A DNA stretch of 42,530 nt, taken from positions 1 to 42,530 of the forward strand of contig JACRDO010000002.1 in NCBI GenBank assembly GCA_016212885.1, in the 5' to 3' direction. Made by a program: the position numbers and the translations under genes. Shown piece by piece: positions 1 through 9,432 of this stretch (within the stretch, counting starts at the first letter, position 1; each line of letters opens with the position of its first letter). The DNA is from Elusimicrobiota bacterium. Lineage in GTDB: Bacteria; Elusimicrobiota; Elusimicrobia; UBA1565. The notes beneath the pieces were generated by a model. The model had not been told where the DNA came from. It made no database searches and saw only the letters and a program-made list of their open reading frames with translations.

Positions 1-84
1 AACCGGAAGATCGTTCTGCACACCGGCTCGCCCAAAGCCGCGGAAGCCTTCCCAGGGGCCGCGGTGTTGGAGCCGCAGGATTAG
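1..84 (+). CDS. C-terminal end of an upstream gene (partial)
   Basis: An open frame enters from the window edge and runs 27 codons to a TAG at 82-84; its last residues read AAVLEPQD. The composition (charged and aliphatic residues, no rare-codon cluster) is protein-like and matches the neighbouring genes. Too little is present to name a family. It is followed by a 325-bp spacer holding hairpins, which fits the end of a transcription unit. It could be chance open sequence, since only one end is seen. Confidence 0.45.
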   Translation, partial: NRKIVLHTGSPKAAEAFPGAAVLEPQD

Positions 85-409
85 GACAGGGTTTGGCTAA
101 CCCGATCCGATAGATGCTCTAATTCGGGGGCAACGCCCCTTTAACGGGTCGACCATGGTACTGACCCTTAAAAGGGTCAATTGAGCAATCTCGGTTAGAA
201 TCCCAGCCTCTTTCTGCCCAGCCTCCAGACCCTGAGTTCCGAGCCGCCCGCGTCTGAGATCGCCGCGGCGGATAGCCTCCGAAAGGGGCGTGCGTTCCTC
301 GGCGCAATCCATGCCCGCATACTGCCACATGTCTCCGCTCCGAGGCCGCAGAGTATGGCATAATTGTACTCGTGAAGACCCATTGGCGGCGGCTGCAGCG
401 AGCCCTTAG
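85..409. other. Intergenic spacer with two hairpins
   Basis: I see no convincing gene here. Minus-strand open frames across it and the start of the next gene look like shadows. At 127-139 GGGGC and GCCCC face each other across a 3-base loop, followed by TTTAA, a weak terminator-like hairpin for the upstream gene. A perfect 7-bp palindrome follows at 163-178. A possible -10 box, CATAAT, lies at 359-364 ahead of the VOC gene, but I found no matching -35. Confidence 0.4.
163..178. promoter_or_regulatory. Perfect palindrome GACCCTT-AA-AAGGGTC
   Basis: Seven bases on each side of a 2-base centre pair perfectly. Such a short loop makes an RNA hairpin poor, so a dimeric regulator's operator is as likely as a terminator. 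The centre is AT-rich. Its position, about 230 bp upstream of the VOC-SDR-peptidase genes, is far for a repressor site of that operon. Confidence 0.35.
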
Positions 410-823
410 ATGTCCATACAGAAGCTCGACCACGTGAGCATCCTCTCAGCCTCGGCTGAGAAGACGGCCGCGTTCTATCAGGAGTTCCTCGGCTTCGAGC
501 CGGCCGAAAAGCGCGAGCTGCCAAAACTGGGGATGAGGATCTGCGACCTCAAGGCCCGGGGGGATTTCATCGAGATCATCGAGCCCCTGGCCAAGGAAGG
601 CAAGGAGGGCGGGCGAGAGGGTGGGCTCAAGCACGTCGCCTTCCGCTCCGACGACATCGAGGCGGACTTCGCCGCGTTCAAGCAAAAGGGCGCGGACATG
701 GTCCATCCGGAGGTGCAGAGGCAGGGCCGCGCCGCCTTCTTCTTCGTCCGGTCCCCCTCCGGAGAGCTGGTCGAGGTCATCGAGTACCTGCCCTCCGACG
801 CACCGCTGGACGGCATGTTCTGA
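410..823 (+). CDS. VOC family (glyoxalase/bleomycin-resistance fold) protein
   Basis: A 137-residue protein of single vicinal-oxygen-chelate length. It opens with the family signature KLDHVSIL, has a second half starting GLKHVAFR near residue 73, and ends with GELVEVIEY near 118-126. The two histidines and the late glutamate sit where VOC enzymes bind their divalent metal. Overall it resembles methylmalonyl-CoA epimerase or lactoylglutathione-lyase-like proteins, but substrate cannot be read from sequence. There is no clear Shine-Dalgarno at ATG 410, though upstream in-frame alternatives are worse. It leads a run of four plus-strand catabolic-type genes (VOC, SDR, M20, M14), so it may act on a small acyl or sugar-derived intermediate. 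The family call is firm; the role is unknown. Confidence 0.8.
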   Translation: MSIQKLDHVSILSASAEKTAAFYQEFLGFEPAEKRELPKLGMRICDLKARGDFIEIIEPLAKEGKEGGREGGLKHVAFRSDDIEADFAAFKQKGADMVHPEVQRQGRAAFFFVRSPSGELVEVIEYLPSDAPLDGMF

Positions 824-875
824 TGTTTTCATTCGAGGCCGGAAGGCCGCAAGGGATGACCGGGGGACTCCAGAA

Positions 876-1652
876 ATGACGCTGAAAGGCAAGGTCGTGA
901 TCGTCTCGGGCGCCTCGCGCGGCATCGGCCTGGCCATCGCGAAGACGCTCCAGAGGGAAGGCGCGAAGATCGTTATCACGGCCGTCAACGCCGAGCGGCT
1001 GGTGAGTGTCCAGGCGGAGCTCGCCGCAAGCGGCGAGGTCCTGGCGATCCCCGCCGACGTCACGGATGAATCGGCGGTCCAAGCGGCCTTCATGAGGACC
1101 TTGGAGAGCTTCGGGAAGCTCGACGCCCTCGTCAACAACGCGGGCATGGCCCTGGCCCAGCCCGTGGCCGATACGACCCGCGAGCAGTGGGACAAGGTGA
1201 TGGCGGTCAACGCTACGGGGCCTTTTCTCATGTGCCGCGAGGCGGTTCGGCACATGAAGGGGAGCAAGGTTCGGGGCAAGATCGTCAACGTGGCCTCGGT
1301 CGCCGGGGTTTCGGGAAGCTCCATGGCCGCGGCCTACTCCGCTTCGAAAGCCGCGCTCATCGGCTTCAGCAAGGCGCTGGCCAAGGAGGTCGCCCGGCAC
1401 GGCATCAACGTCAACTGCGTCTGCCCCGGCGCCGCGGACACGGACATGTTCCACAAGGACACGATCGGGGTCCTGGCCGCCAAGTTCAAGGTCGACCGCG
1501 CCGCCCTGATGAAGAGCGTGCTCGCGAACATCCCGCTCGGGCGCCTCCTTCAGCCCGCAGAGGTCGCGGAGCTCGTCGCGTTCCTGTGCTCGGGAAAGGC
1601 CGACGCGATCACCGGGCAGGCCTATCGCATCGACTGCGGCTTCGACATTTGA
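876..1652 (+). CDS. SDR family NAD(P)-dependent oxidoreductase
   Basis: A 258-residue classical short-chain dehydrogenase/reductase. The Rossmann motif GASRGIG is at residues 12-18, NNAG at about 87-90, and the catalytic Y-x3-K (YSASK) at about 154-158, preceded by a VASVAG serine segment. The PG motif follows in VCPGA. The frame stays open upstream to about 621, but that part overlaps the VOC gene and is compositionally poor; ATG 876 begins MTLKGKVVIVSG exactly as SDRs do. FabG-like 3-oxoacyl-ACP reductase is possible, but the longer C-terminal half (a VLAAKF insert and RIDCGF end) suggests a sugar or polyol dehydrogenase. The gap to the next gene is 13 bp, so an operon with the M20 gene is likely. 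Confidence 0.9.
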   Translation: MTLKGKVVIVSGASRGIGLAIAKTLQREGAKIVITAVNAERLVSVQAELAASGEVLAIPADVTDESAVQAAFMRTLESFGKLDALVNNAGMALAQPVADTTREQWDKVMAVNATGPFLMCREAVRHMKGSKVRGKIVNVASVAGVSGSSMAAAYSASKAALIGFSKALAKEVARHGINVNCVCPGAADTDMFHKDTIGVLAAKFKVDRAALMKSVLANIPLGRLLQPAEVAELVAFLCSGKADAITGQAYRIDCGFDI

Positions 1653-1665
1653 TCCGGGGGGCCCT

Positions 1666-2823
1666 ATGGATATGAGGAAAAGGCTGCTCAAGCGGGTCGA
1701 CGAGCTGGCGCCGGAGATCGTCGCCGTCAGCCGCTTCGTGCACGAACACCCGGAGATGGGCTACAGGGAATTCCAGGCGGCAGATTTCCTCGCCGGGAAG
1801 CTCGTGGCCCAAGGCTTCACGGTCGAGCGGCCCATGAAGAAGATGCGGACCGCTCTGCGGGCTGTTTTTAAGGGGAAACGTCCGAAGCCCGCCGTCGGCT
1901 TCATCTCCGAATACGACGCCTTGCCGGATATCGGACACGGCTGCGGGCACAACCTCATCGCGGCCTCGGGATTCGGCGCCGCGGCCGCCCTGGCGCCCTT
2001 CGCCAAGGAGCTCGGAGGCTCGGTGTGGCTCTTCGGGACACCCGCGGAGGAGTCCGGCAACGGCAAGGTCCTGATGGTGGAGGCCGGCCTCTTCGACCCG
2101 GTCGACGCGGTCATGATGATGCATCCGGAGTCCATGTACCTGGTCAACACCTCGGCCCTGGCCTTGGACGCGCTCGAGTTCCGGTTCTTCGGCAGGGCCT
2201 CCCACGCGGCGTCGACGCCCTACGAGGGGGTCAACGCCCTGGACGCGGTGATCCAGCTCTTCAACGCGGTCAACGCCCTGCGCCAGCAACTCAGGCCCGA
2301 CGTCCGGGTGCATGGGATCATCACACAGGGGGGAAGTTTCCCGAACGTCATCCCGGATTTCACGGAGGCCCGGTTCTACGTCCGGGCGGAGAAGAGGAAG
2401 GGCCTCGACGCCGTGACGAAGAAGGTGAAGGGCTGCGCCCGTGGAGCGGCGCAGGCCGCAGGATGCCGGCTCAAGATCTCCGAGTTCGAGCGCCCGCTCG
2501 ACGACATCAGGAACAACCCGGTCCTCGGGAGGATCCTTGAGGGCAGCCTGCGCTCCCTCGGCGTCAAGCAGATCGTTGAAAGGGACGAGGTGCCGGGCTC
2601 CTCCGATTTCGGCAACGTCAGCCAGCGCAGGCCCGCGCAGTACATCTACTGCGCGACGGCTCCCAAGGGCAAGGACCTGCACACCCGGGAGTTCGCCCGG
2701 CTCTCGGCGGCGCCGCTCGCCCACCTAAACCTCATCCTCTCCGTGAAGGCCCTGGCGCTGGCCGGGCTCGAGCTTCTGCTGGATCCAGCTTTGGTGCGGC
2801 AAGCCTGGCGAGCGATGAGATGA
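1666..2823 (+). CDS. M20 family amidohydrolase (AbgB-like)
   Basis: A 385-residue di-metal amidohydrolase. Metal-binding segments include GHGCGHN (residues 90-96), PAEESGNGK (about 126-134) and MMMHPES (about 150). A late GSSDFGNVS (about 311) resembles the GSTDVGDVS region of p-aminobenzoyl-glutamate hydrolase subunit B. A dimerisation-domain insertion occupies the middle, as in M20D peptidases. Such enzymes cleave N-acyl or amide bonds of small substrates; the exact amide here is unknown. No signal peptide, so cytoplasmic. Its stop overlaps the next start as ATGA at 2820-2823, indicating translational coupling with the M14-like peptidase. Confidence 0.85.
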   Translation: MDMRKRLLKRVDELAPEIVAVSRFVHEHPEMGYREFQAADFLAGKLVAQGFTVERPMKKMRTALRAVFKGKRPKPAVGFISEYDALPDIGHGCGHNLIAASGFGAAAALAPFAKELGGSVWLFGTPAEESGNGKVLMVEAGLFDPVDAVMMMHPESMYLVNTSALALDALEFRFFGRASHAASTPYEGVNALDAVIQLFNAVNALRQQLRPDVRVHGIITQGGSFPNVIPDFTEARFYVRAEKRKGLDAVTKKVKGCARGAAQAAGCRLKISEFERPLDDIRNNPVLGRILEGSLRSLGVKQIVERDEVPGSSDFGNVSQRRPAQYIYCATAPKGKDLHTREFARLSAAPLAHLNLILSVKALALAGLELLLDPALVRQAWRAMR

Positions 2824-3767
2824 GAACGATAGGGATGGCCCTGACGCTCGCTGTCCTGCCGGCCTGCGCTTTCGCGCGGACGCATCCGGGCGGCGGCCCG
2901 AAGGTCAAGACCTATGACGCGGATGGAAGGACCCCGATAGGAGAGATCTACGGCTCTTTGGCCGGCCTTGCGAAGAAAGGACGATGGAAGATCGAGACGG
3001 TGTTCATTGATCAGGAGCTCCCGATCCAGGTTCTTTTCACGAAGCGCAAAGGCCCGGCCGTCTGGGTCCTTGCCGGAATCCATGGAGAGGAGCCGGCCCC
3101 GCCTGATGCGGTGCATAAGAGCCTGGGGACTCTCGATGCCCTGGCGGCCGGGAAGATCCCCGTCGTGCTGTTTCCGCTGTGCAATCCGGCCGGATATTCG
3201 AAGAACTGGAGATATCCGGATGCCGAGAAATACGACGAGAAGAACCCGGGGCACAGCGTGGGCGACAGCGACCATCTCCTGCCCGGCAAGGACGGCAGGC
3301 CCAGGGCCGAGAAGGCGTCGTCGGCCCAGGCGGACGCGCTGACCCGCAAGGCGCTCGAGCTCGCGAAGGACTATCCCCCGGCGCTTTCCATCGACCTCCA
3401 TGAGGACGACCTCATCGGGAAGGGCTATCTCTATTCCCAGGGCCCCAAGGGCCATGAGGATCCGGCGGCCAAAGCTATAATAAGGAAGATGGCGGAGCTG
3501 AGATACCCGATCATTCTTTCGGGGAAGACGAGGTTCGACGAGCCGATAGTGGACGGCATCGTCTCCGGAGTGCAGGACGGGTCCATCGATGAGCTCATCG
3601 CTTCCGAGGAGATCCTCGCGGAGGGGGCCGCCCGGGATGGCCCTTCCGGGAGATCGGTCATCGTGGTCGAAACCAGCGCGATGAGGAGGCCTTTGAAGGA
3701 AAGGGTCGATGTCCATTGCGCGATCCTCGGGATGCTCGAAGAGCTCTACTCCTTGGTGGTGAAATAG
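2820..3767 (+). CDS. Secreted M14-like zinc peptidase / aspartoacylase-fold protein
   Basis: A 315-residue protein with a short N-terminal signal-like segment (residues 1-19, ending CAFA). Zinc-site motifs of the M14/succinylglutamate desuccinylase fold are visible: GIHGEEP (H-x-x-E, about 84-90), SIDLHEDD (third ligand His, about 188-195) and VVETSAMRRP near 281, whose Glu fits the catalytic position. NPAGY near 122 is also typical. It probably removes a C-terminal residue or an acyl group in the periplasm. It overlaps the upstream M20 amidohydrolase by 4 bp, so the pair may process the same peptide or N-acyl amino acid. The domain call is good; the substrate is unknown. Confidence 0.75.
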   Translation: MRTIGMALTLAVLPACAFARTHPGGGPKVKTYDADGRTPIGEIYGSLAGLAKKGRWKIETVFIDQELPIQVLFTKRKGPAVWVLAGIHGEEPAPPDAVHKSLGTLDALAAGKIPVVLFPLCNPAGYSKNWRYPDAEKYDEKNPGHSVGDSDHLLPGKDGRPRAEKASSAQADALTRKALELAKDYPPALSIDLHEDDLIGKGYLYSQGPKGHEDPAAKAIIRKMAELRYPIILSGKTRFDEPIVDGIVSGVQDGSIDELIASEEILAEGAARDGPSGRSVIVVETSAMRRPLKERVDVHCAILGMLEELYSLVVK

Positions 3768-3782
3768 AGTTGTTGCTATGAT
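3753..3782 (+). promoter_or_regulatory. Candidate sigma-70 promoter for the MscS-cNMP gene
   Basis: TTGGTG at 3753-3758 and TATGAT at 3777-3782 are separated by 18 bp. Initiation 6-7 bases downstream would fall about 5 bases before ATG 3794, giving a nearly leaderless mRNA. No Shine-Dalgarno lies before that ATG, which fits. Confidence 0.4.
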
Positions 3783-3793
3783 GTTCGCCTAGG

Positions 3794-5335
3794 ATGACAG
3801 AGACTGATGGCTTTTCGCTCATCTTCACCCCGGGGCTGCGCTATTTCCTGCCGGCGCTCTTCGCATTCATCGCTGTCCTCTACATCGGGGCGCGCTCCTC
3901 GCGCAGGCGCCTGGCCGCGGCCGGCCTGGTATCGGCGGCGGCGGTGGCGGGCCTGCTGATGCTGGCCGTGATGAGCCGCTTCAAGGTCGGCCCCGAGGCG
4001 GCCCTTTTCCGGGTCTTCCACGGCCTATCCGTCCTCCTGCTCTCCATAGGCGCGATCAACGCCTGCGGGGTCCTGGCCTTCGACCTGCTGCTGCCGGCCT
4101 TGCGCCTGGGCGTGCCGGCCCTGGTGCAGGACATCATCCGGGCGGCCGCCTACATCTGCGCGGCCTTGACGGTGCTTTCGCAGGCCGGGGCGAACCTGAC
4201 CGGCATCCTGGCTACCTCCGCCATGGTGACGGCGGTCGTCGCCTTCTCGCTTCAGGACACCCTCGGCAACGTCATCGGCGGGATGGTCATCCAGTTCGAG
4301 AGCTCCTTCGAGCCCGGGGACTGGATCCGGGTCGGCAATGACGAAGGCTTAGTCCGCGAGATCCGCTGGCGCCAGACCACCCTGGACACCGGCGGCGGCA
4401 ACATCATCGTGATCCCGAACAGCGCCTTGATGAAGGGGACTGTGACGGTCGTCGGCCGCGGAGGGTCGGGCGAGCGCCGGCGCCTGATGAGGGTCCCTTT
4501 CAACGTCTACTACGACCGGGCGCCCAGCGAGGTCATCGACGCGGTCGAAGGCGCCCTGAGGGAGGATCCCCCGCCCGGCGTGGCCTCGGACCCGCCGCCC
4601 TGGTGCGTCGTCTCGGAGCTCAAGGAAGGCTACGCGGTCTACGGGGCGCGGTACTGGCTGAGCAATCTGCCGAGCCCTGAGGCGACCGACTCCGAGGTGC
4701 GCACACGCATCTACTATGCGCTCTCCCGCGTGGGCATCAAGCTCTCGATCCCAGCCCACGCCGTGGTCGTCCTGCAGAAGGACGAGGACGTCCAGGAGCG
4801 CAGCTGCAGGCTGGAGGCCGAGCGGCGCTTGGCGGCCCTGCGCGGGGTGGACATCTTCCAGTCGCTCAACGCCGAGGAGCTGGGAGTCCTGTCGGAAAGG
4901 CTGAAGGCCAGCCCTTTTACCCGCGGGGAAATGATCACCCGGCAGGGCGCGCGGGCCGACTGGCTCTACATCCTGGTTCGGGGGGAGGCCGAGGTCCGCC
5001 TGTATTCCGAGGATGGGGCCGCTTTCCAGACCGTGGGACGCCTGGGCTCAAGGGATTTCCTTGGAGAGATGGGCTTGATGACGGGAGAGCCGCGCTCGGC
5101 TACGGTCCTGGCGCTCTGCGACGTCCTCTGCTACCGGCTGGACCGCGAAAGCTTCACCGACGTCCTCGCCCGCCGCCCGGAGATCGCGGAGAGCATCTCG
5201 CTCGTCCTTGCCCGGAGGAAGATCGAGCTCGCGGGGGCCCGCGGCGGCCTGGACGAGAAGGTCCGGCGCCAGGGCTTGAGCACGGAGCAAGGCGACCTCC
5301 TCTCCCGCATCCGCAGCTTCTTCGCGTTGGATTGA
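3794..5335 (+). CDS. MscS-family channel with C-terminal cyclic-nucleotide-binding domain
   Basis: A 513-residue inner-membrane protein. Residues about 10-125 hold three or four hydrophobic helices. The MscS pore helix and beta domain follow (about 135-215), with FSLQDTLGNVIGG and the conserved run WIRVGN...WRQT...IPNSALM. After the alpha/beta cytoplasmic part, residues about 350-470 form a cNMP-binding domain whose phosphate-binding cassette reads GEMGLMTGEPRSATV, with the Arg and neighbouring Ala-Thr intact. Family members of this layout (bCNG type) are ligand-gated or modulated channels, many with weak mechanosensitivity. It stands alone between two other units, with a possible near-leaderless promoter. 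Confidence 0.9.
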   Translation: MTETDGFSLIFTPGLRYFLPALFAFIAVLYIGARSSRRRLAAAGLVSAAAVAGLLMLAVMSRFKVGPEAALFRVFHGLSVLLLSIGAINACGVLAFDLLLPALRLGVPALVQDIIRAAAYICAALTVLSQAGANLTGILATSAMVTAVVAFSLQDTLGNVIGGMVIQFESSFEPGDWIRVGNDEGLVREIRWRQTTLDTGGGNIIVIPNSALMKGTVTVVGRGGSGERRRLMRVPFNVYYDRAPSEVIDAVEGALREDPPPGVASDPPPWCVVSELKEGYAVYGARYWLSNLPSPEATDSEVRTRIYYALSRVGIKLSIPAHAVVVLQKDEDVQERSCRLEAERRLAALRGVDIFQSLNAEELGVLSERLKASPFTRGEMITRQGARADWLYILVRGEAEVRLYSEDGAAFQTVGRLGSRDFLGEMGLMTGEPRSATVLALCDVLCYRLDRESFTDVLARRPEIAESISLVLARRKIELAGARGGLDEKVRRQGLSTEQGDLLSRIRSFFALD

Positions 5336-5391
5336 GGTTTTTGATACCATAAGATTCAGGGCGACTCGTCCGGATATCCAGGAGGCCCGCC

Positions 5392-6264
5392 GTGTACAAG
5401 ATTCTAAGAAAGGAAGTCCTCAGCGACATCATCAAGCTGATGGTCGTGGAGGCCCCTCAAGTCGCCCGGAAGGCCAGGGCCGGGCAGTTCGTCATCGTGC
5501 GCATCGGTGAGAACGGGGAGCGCATCCCGCTGACCGTCGCGGATTTCGACCGGAGGGCCGGCGCCGTCACGATCATCTTCCAGGAGGTGGGCAAGTCGAC
5601 CATGCACATGGGCTCCCTGAAGGAAGGGGACGGCTTCTCCACTTTCGCGGGGCCCCTGGGACATCCGACTGAAATCGGGAAATACGGGGCTGTGATCTGC
5701 GTGGGGGGAGGGGTGGGCATCGCGCCCGTCTACCCCATCGCGCGCGCCTTGAGGGAGGCAGGCAACGAGGTGATCTCGATCATCGGCGCCCGATCCAAGA
5801 ACCTCTTATTCTGGGAGGAGAAGATGCGCTCGGTCTCAAGCGAGCTGATCGTCTGCACGGACGACGGCACCTGCGGCCGCAAAGCCCTGGTGACGGAGCC
5901 CTTGAAGGAGCTGCTGGAGATGCGGGGCAAGGATTTCTCCCGGATCTGGGCGATCGGCCCCGCCGTCATGATGAAATTCACGGCCCAGACCACCCAGCCC
6001 TACAAGATCCCGACCATCGTGAGCCTGAACACCATCATGGTCGACGGCACCGGCATGTGCGGCGGATGCCGCGTGCTTTTAGACGACGGCGCCAAGTTCG
6101 TCTGCGTCGACGGCCCGGAATTCGACGCGCATAAAGTGGACTGGAAGAGCCTGCTATCCCGCCTGGGGTTCTACCGGGCGGAGGAGCGGCAAGCCGTGGA
6201 ACGCTGGAAGCACAAGTGCGCTTTGGACAGCGCTGCGGCGAGCGGGAGCGTGCGAAATGGCTGA
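5392..6264 (+). CDS. nfnA: NfnA: NADH/ferredoxin:NADP+ transhydrogenase, FAD/[2Fe-2S] subunit
   Basis: A 290-residue protein of the dihydroorotate-dehydrogenase electron-transfer type. An N-terminal FAD-binding barrel (1-95) is followed by the NAD-binding GGGVGIAP (about 104-112) and a C-terminal [2Fe-2S] site (MCGGC near 222 and a further Cys in FVCVDGPEFDAH near 237). The last phrase is typical of NfnA/SudB. The start is GTG 5392, supported by AGGAGG at 5380-5385. It overlaps nfnB by 8 bp. Together they catalyse reversible flavin-based bifurcation, NADPH to NAD+ plus ferredoxin. SudB of sulfide dehydrogenase has the same layout; the partner order and lengths fit either name. Confidence 0.9.
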   Translation: MYKILRKEVLSDIIKLMVVEAPQVARKARAGQFVIVRIGENGERIPLTVADFDRRAGAVTIIFQEVGKSTMHMGSLKEGDGFSTFAGPLGHPTEIGKYGAVICVGGGVGIAPVYPIARALREAGNEVISIIGARSKNLLFWEEKMRSVSSELIVCTDDGTCGRKALVTEPLKELLEMRGKDFSRIWAIGPAVMMKFTAQTTQPYKIPTIVSLNTIMVDGTGMCGGCRVLLDDGAKFVCVDGPEFDAHKVDWKSLLSRLGFYRAEERQAVERWKHKCALDSAAASGSVRNG

Positions 6265-7750
6265 ACTAACGCCGAAGGAGCGGATGCAGATCCCACGGCA
6301 GAAGATGCCGGAGCAGGACCCCTTGCAGAGGCGGTGCAATTTCAGCGAGGTCGCCTTGGGATTTACGGAAGAGCTCGCCCAGAAAGAGGCGGACCGGTGC
6401 ATTCAGTGCAAAAAACCGGTCTGCATCGAGGGCTGCCCGGTGGAGGTCCCCATACCCGAGTTCATCAAAGCCGTGCGGGAGGGGAATCTGAAAGAAGCGG
6501 CGCGGATCATGAAGACGAAGAACAACCTGCCCGCCATCTGCGGCCGGGTCTGCCCCCAGGAAACGCAATGCGAGATCCGCTGCGTGCTGGGCAAGAAGGG
6601 GGAGCCGGTCGCCATCGGGAGGCTGGAGCGCTACGTCGGCGACTTCGAGCTGGCCAAGAAGACCGTTCCCGTGGTCCAGGCCCCGGACACGGGCAAGAAA
6701 GCGGCGATCGTGGGCGCAGGTCCTGCCGGCCTGACCTGCGCCGTGGACATGGCGCTTTTGGGGCATAAGGTCACGGTCTTTGAATCGCTGCAGAGCCCGG
6801 GGGGCGTGCTGGTCTACGGCATCCCGGAGTTCCGCCTGCCCAAGAAGATGGTCAACGACGAGATCCTCTACGCGGCGCAGTGCCTGGGCATCCGCATCTG
6901 CGTGGACCACGTCATCGGACGAGCCTTCACCATCGACGAGCTCCTCACGGAGCACGACGCCGTGTTCATGGGGACGGGGGCCGGCCTGCCCTCCTTCATG
7001 CGCATCCCGGGCATCAACTACAACGGGGTCATGTCCGCCAACGAGTTCCTCACCCGCGTCAACCTGATGAAGGGCTATCTCTTCCCGGAGTTCGACACCC
7101 CCGCCAAGGTCGGCAGGAGGGTGGCGGTGATCGGGGCCGGCAACGTGGCGATGGACTCCGCCCGGTGCTCCCAGCGCCTCCAGGCCCTCGAGGCCAAAAG
7201 GACCGGGGAGAAACCCGGGGAGGTCCACATCGTCTACCGCCGCTCGCCCGCGGAGGTGCCGGCGCGGGCCGAAGAGGTCCACCACGCCGAGGAGGAGGGC
7301 ATCATCTTCGACTTCCTCACCAACCCCACCGAGATACTGGGCGACGAGAACGGCGGCGTGAAGGGCATGCGCTGCATCCGCATGGAGCTCGGGGAGCCCG
7401 ATGAATCGGGGCGGCGCAGGCCGGTCCCCATCAAGGGCTCCGAGTTCGTCATGGACATGGAGACGGTCATCTTCGCCCTGGGGACTTCCCCCAATCCGCT
7501 GGTGTTCGTGGACGCCTTAGACCTCCAGAGGACCAAGCACGGGACAGTGGTCGCGGACCCCAAGGTCGGCCGGACCACGAAGTTCCGGGTCTGGGCCGGC
7601 GGAGACGTGGTCACCGGCGCCGCGACGGTCATCGAAGCCATGGGCGCCGGCAAGGCCGCGGCCGCGGACATGCACAAGTTCCTGGCCGGCGGAGCCCCGC
7701 TCAAGGAGCTGGAAGCGTCCTGGGCCGGGGCGGTTGCGCAGCCTACCTGA
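6257..7750 (+). CDS. nfnB: NfnB: NADPH-binding, two-[4Fe-4S] subunit (GltD/GltA-like)
   Basis: A 497-residue homolog of the glutamate synthase small subunit. An N-terminal Fer4_20 domain carries two Cys sets (CIQCKKPVC-x3-C at about 48-60 and CGRVCPQETQCEIRC at about 95-109). FAD-binding GAGPAGL is near 153, the NADPH-site GAGNVAMDSA near 293, and the closing AGGDVVTGAATV near 450. Next to nfnA this is the bifurcating subunit rather than a true glutamate synthase beta subunit. The frame overlaps nfnA by 8 bp, so the two are co-translated. A hairpin and T-rich tract follow at 7774-7826. Alternative annotation: GltA homotetrameric NADPH-GOGAT or SudA. Confidence 0.9.
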   Translation: MAELTPKERMQIPRQKMPEQDPLQRRCNFSEVALGFTEELAQKEADRCIQCKKPVCIEGCPVEVPIPEFIKAVREGNLKEAARIMKTKNNLPAICGRVCPQETQCEIRCVLGKKGEPVAIGRLERYVGDFELAKKTVPVVQAPDTGKKAAIVGAGPAGLTCAVDMALLGHKVTVFESLQSPGGVLVYGIPEFRLPKKMVNDEILYAAQCLGIRICVDHVIGRAFTIDELLTEHDAVFMGTGAGLPSFMRIPGINYNGVMSANEFLTRVNLMKGYLFPEFDTPAKVGRRVAVIGAGNVAMDSARCSQRLQALEAKRTGEKPGEVHIVYRRSPAEVPARAEEVHHAEEEGIIFDFLTNPTEILGDENGGVKGMRCIRMELGEPDESGRRRPVPIKGSEFVMDMETVIFALGTSPNPLVFVDALDLQRTKHGTVVADPKVGRTTKFRVWAGGDVVTGAATVIEAMGAGKAAAADMHKFLAGGAPLKELEASWAGAVAQPT

Positions 7751-7773
7751 TTCCTGTTTCGACTGAAGTTATC

Positions 7774-7826
7774 CGCTAGCCCGCACGCCCTGTTCGGGTG
7801 CTTGCGCTAGTTGATCGTTTTCTCTT
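7774..7826 (+). terminator. Probable intrinsic terminator of nfnAB
   Basis: CGCTAGC (from 7774) faces GCGCTAG (ending 7810), and within it GCACGCCC faces GGGTGC around a TGTT loop. The downstream strand continues TTGATCGTTTTCTCTT, a T-rich but interrupted tract. The gdhA -35 box starts inside the tail. Confidence 0.5.
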
Positions 7827-7853
7827 GACAGCCTGGAATGTTGTTTGTAGGAT
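7825..7853 (+). promoter_or_regulatory. Sigma-70-like promoter for gdhA
   Basis: A consensus -35 TTGACA at 7825-7830 is followed, after exactly 17 bp, by TAGGAT at 7848-7853 (4 of 6 matches). The -10 box overlaps the first TGTAGGA repeat, so a protein on the repeats would meet RNA polymerase here. The predicted leader to gdhA is about 110 bases. Confidence 0.55.
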
Positions 7854-7876
7854 TCGTGGCAGGTGATTTGTAGGAC
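7846..7876 (+). promoter_or_regulatory. TGTAGGA direct repeat, 23-bp period (gdhA side)
   Basis: TGTAGGA at 7846-7852 recurs as TGTAGGAC at 7869-7876, starts 23 bp apart. The same pair with the same 23-bp period, on the other strand, lies at 15223-15253 upstream of the Stn-like operon. The 16-base spacers also share a CGTGG.AG run and a TGATT. I infer tandem sites for one regulator; the adjacent NarL-type regulator (14535-15167) is the nearest candidate. Confidence 0.5.
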
Positions 7877-7898
7877 AAAAGCACCTTGAGAGAGCGAT

Positions 7899-9363
<1,465 letters not shown>

Positions 9364-9384
9364 GCCCTGGCAAGATCCGCAAGA

Positions 9385-9420
9385 CGCCGCCCAGACGCCC
9401 GCAAGGGTGTCTGGGCGGCG
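9385..9420 (+). terminator. 16-bp hairpin with GCAA tetraloop after gdhA
   Basis: CGCCGCCCAGACGCCC (9385-9400) pairs over its whole length with 9405-9420, with one G-U pair, closed by a GCAA (GNRA-type) loop. There is no U-tract: TATAAT starts two bases later. It may end gdhA transcription by a factor-dependent route, protect the gdhA 3' end, or sit at the 5' edge of the next gene. Confidence 0.6.
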
Positions 9421-9421
9421 C

Positions 9422-9427
9422 TATAAT
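9422..9427 (+). promoter_or_regulatory. Consensus -10 box TATAAT close to the PPDK-like start
   Basis: TATAAT lies only 5 bases before ATG 9433, directly after the gdhA hairpin. No -35 is visible because the hairpin occupies that position. If used, transcription would begin at the start codon (leaderless mRNA). No Shine-Dalgarno precedes the ATG. Confidence 0.35.
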
Positions 9428-9432
9428 AGGCT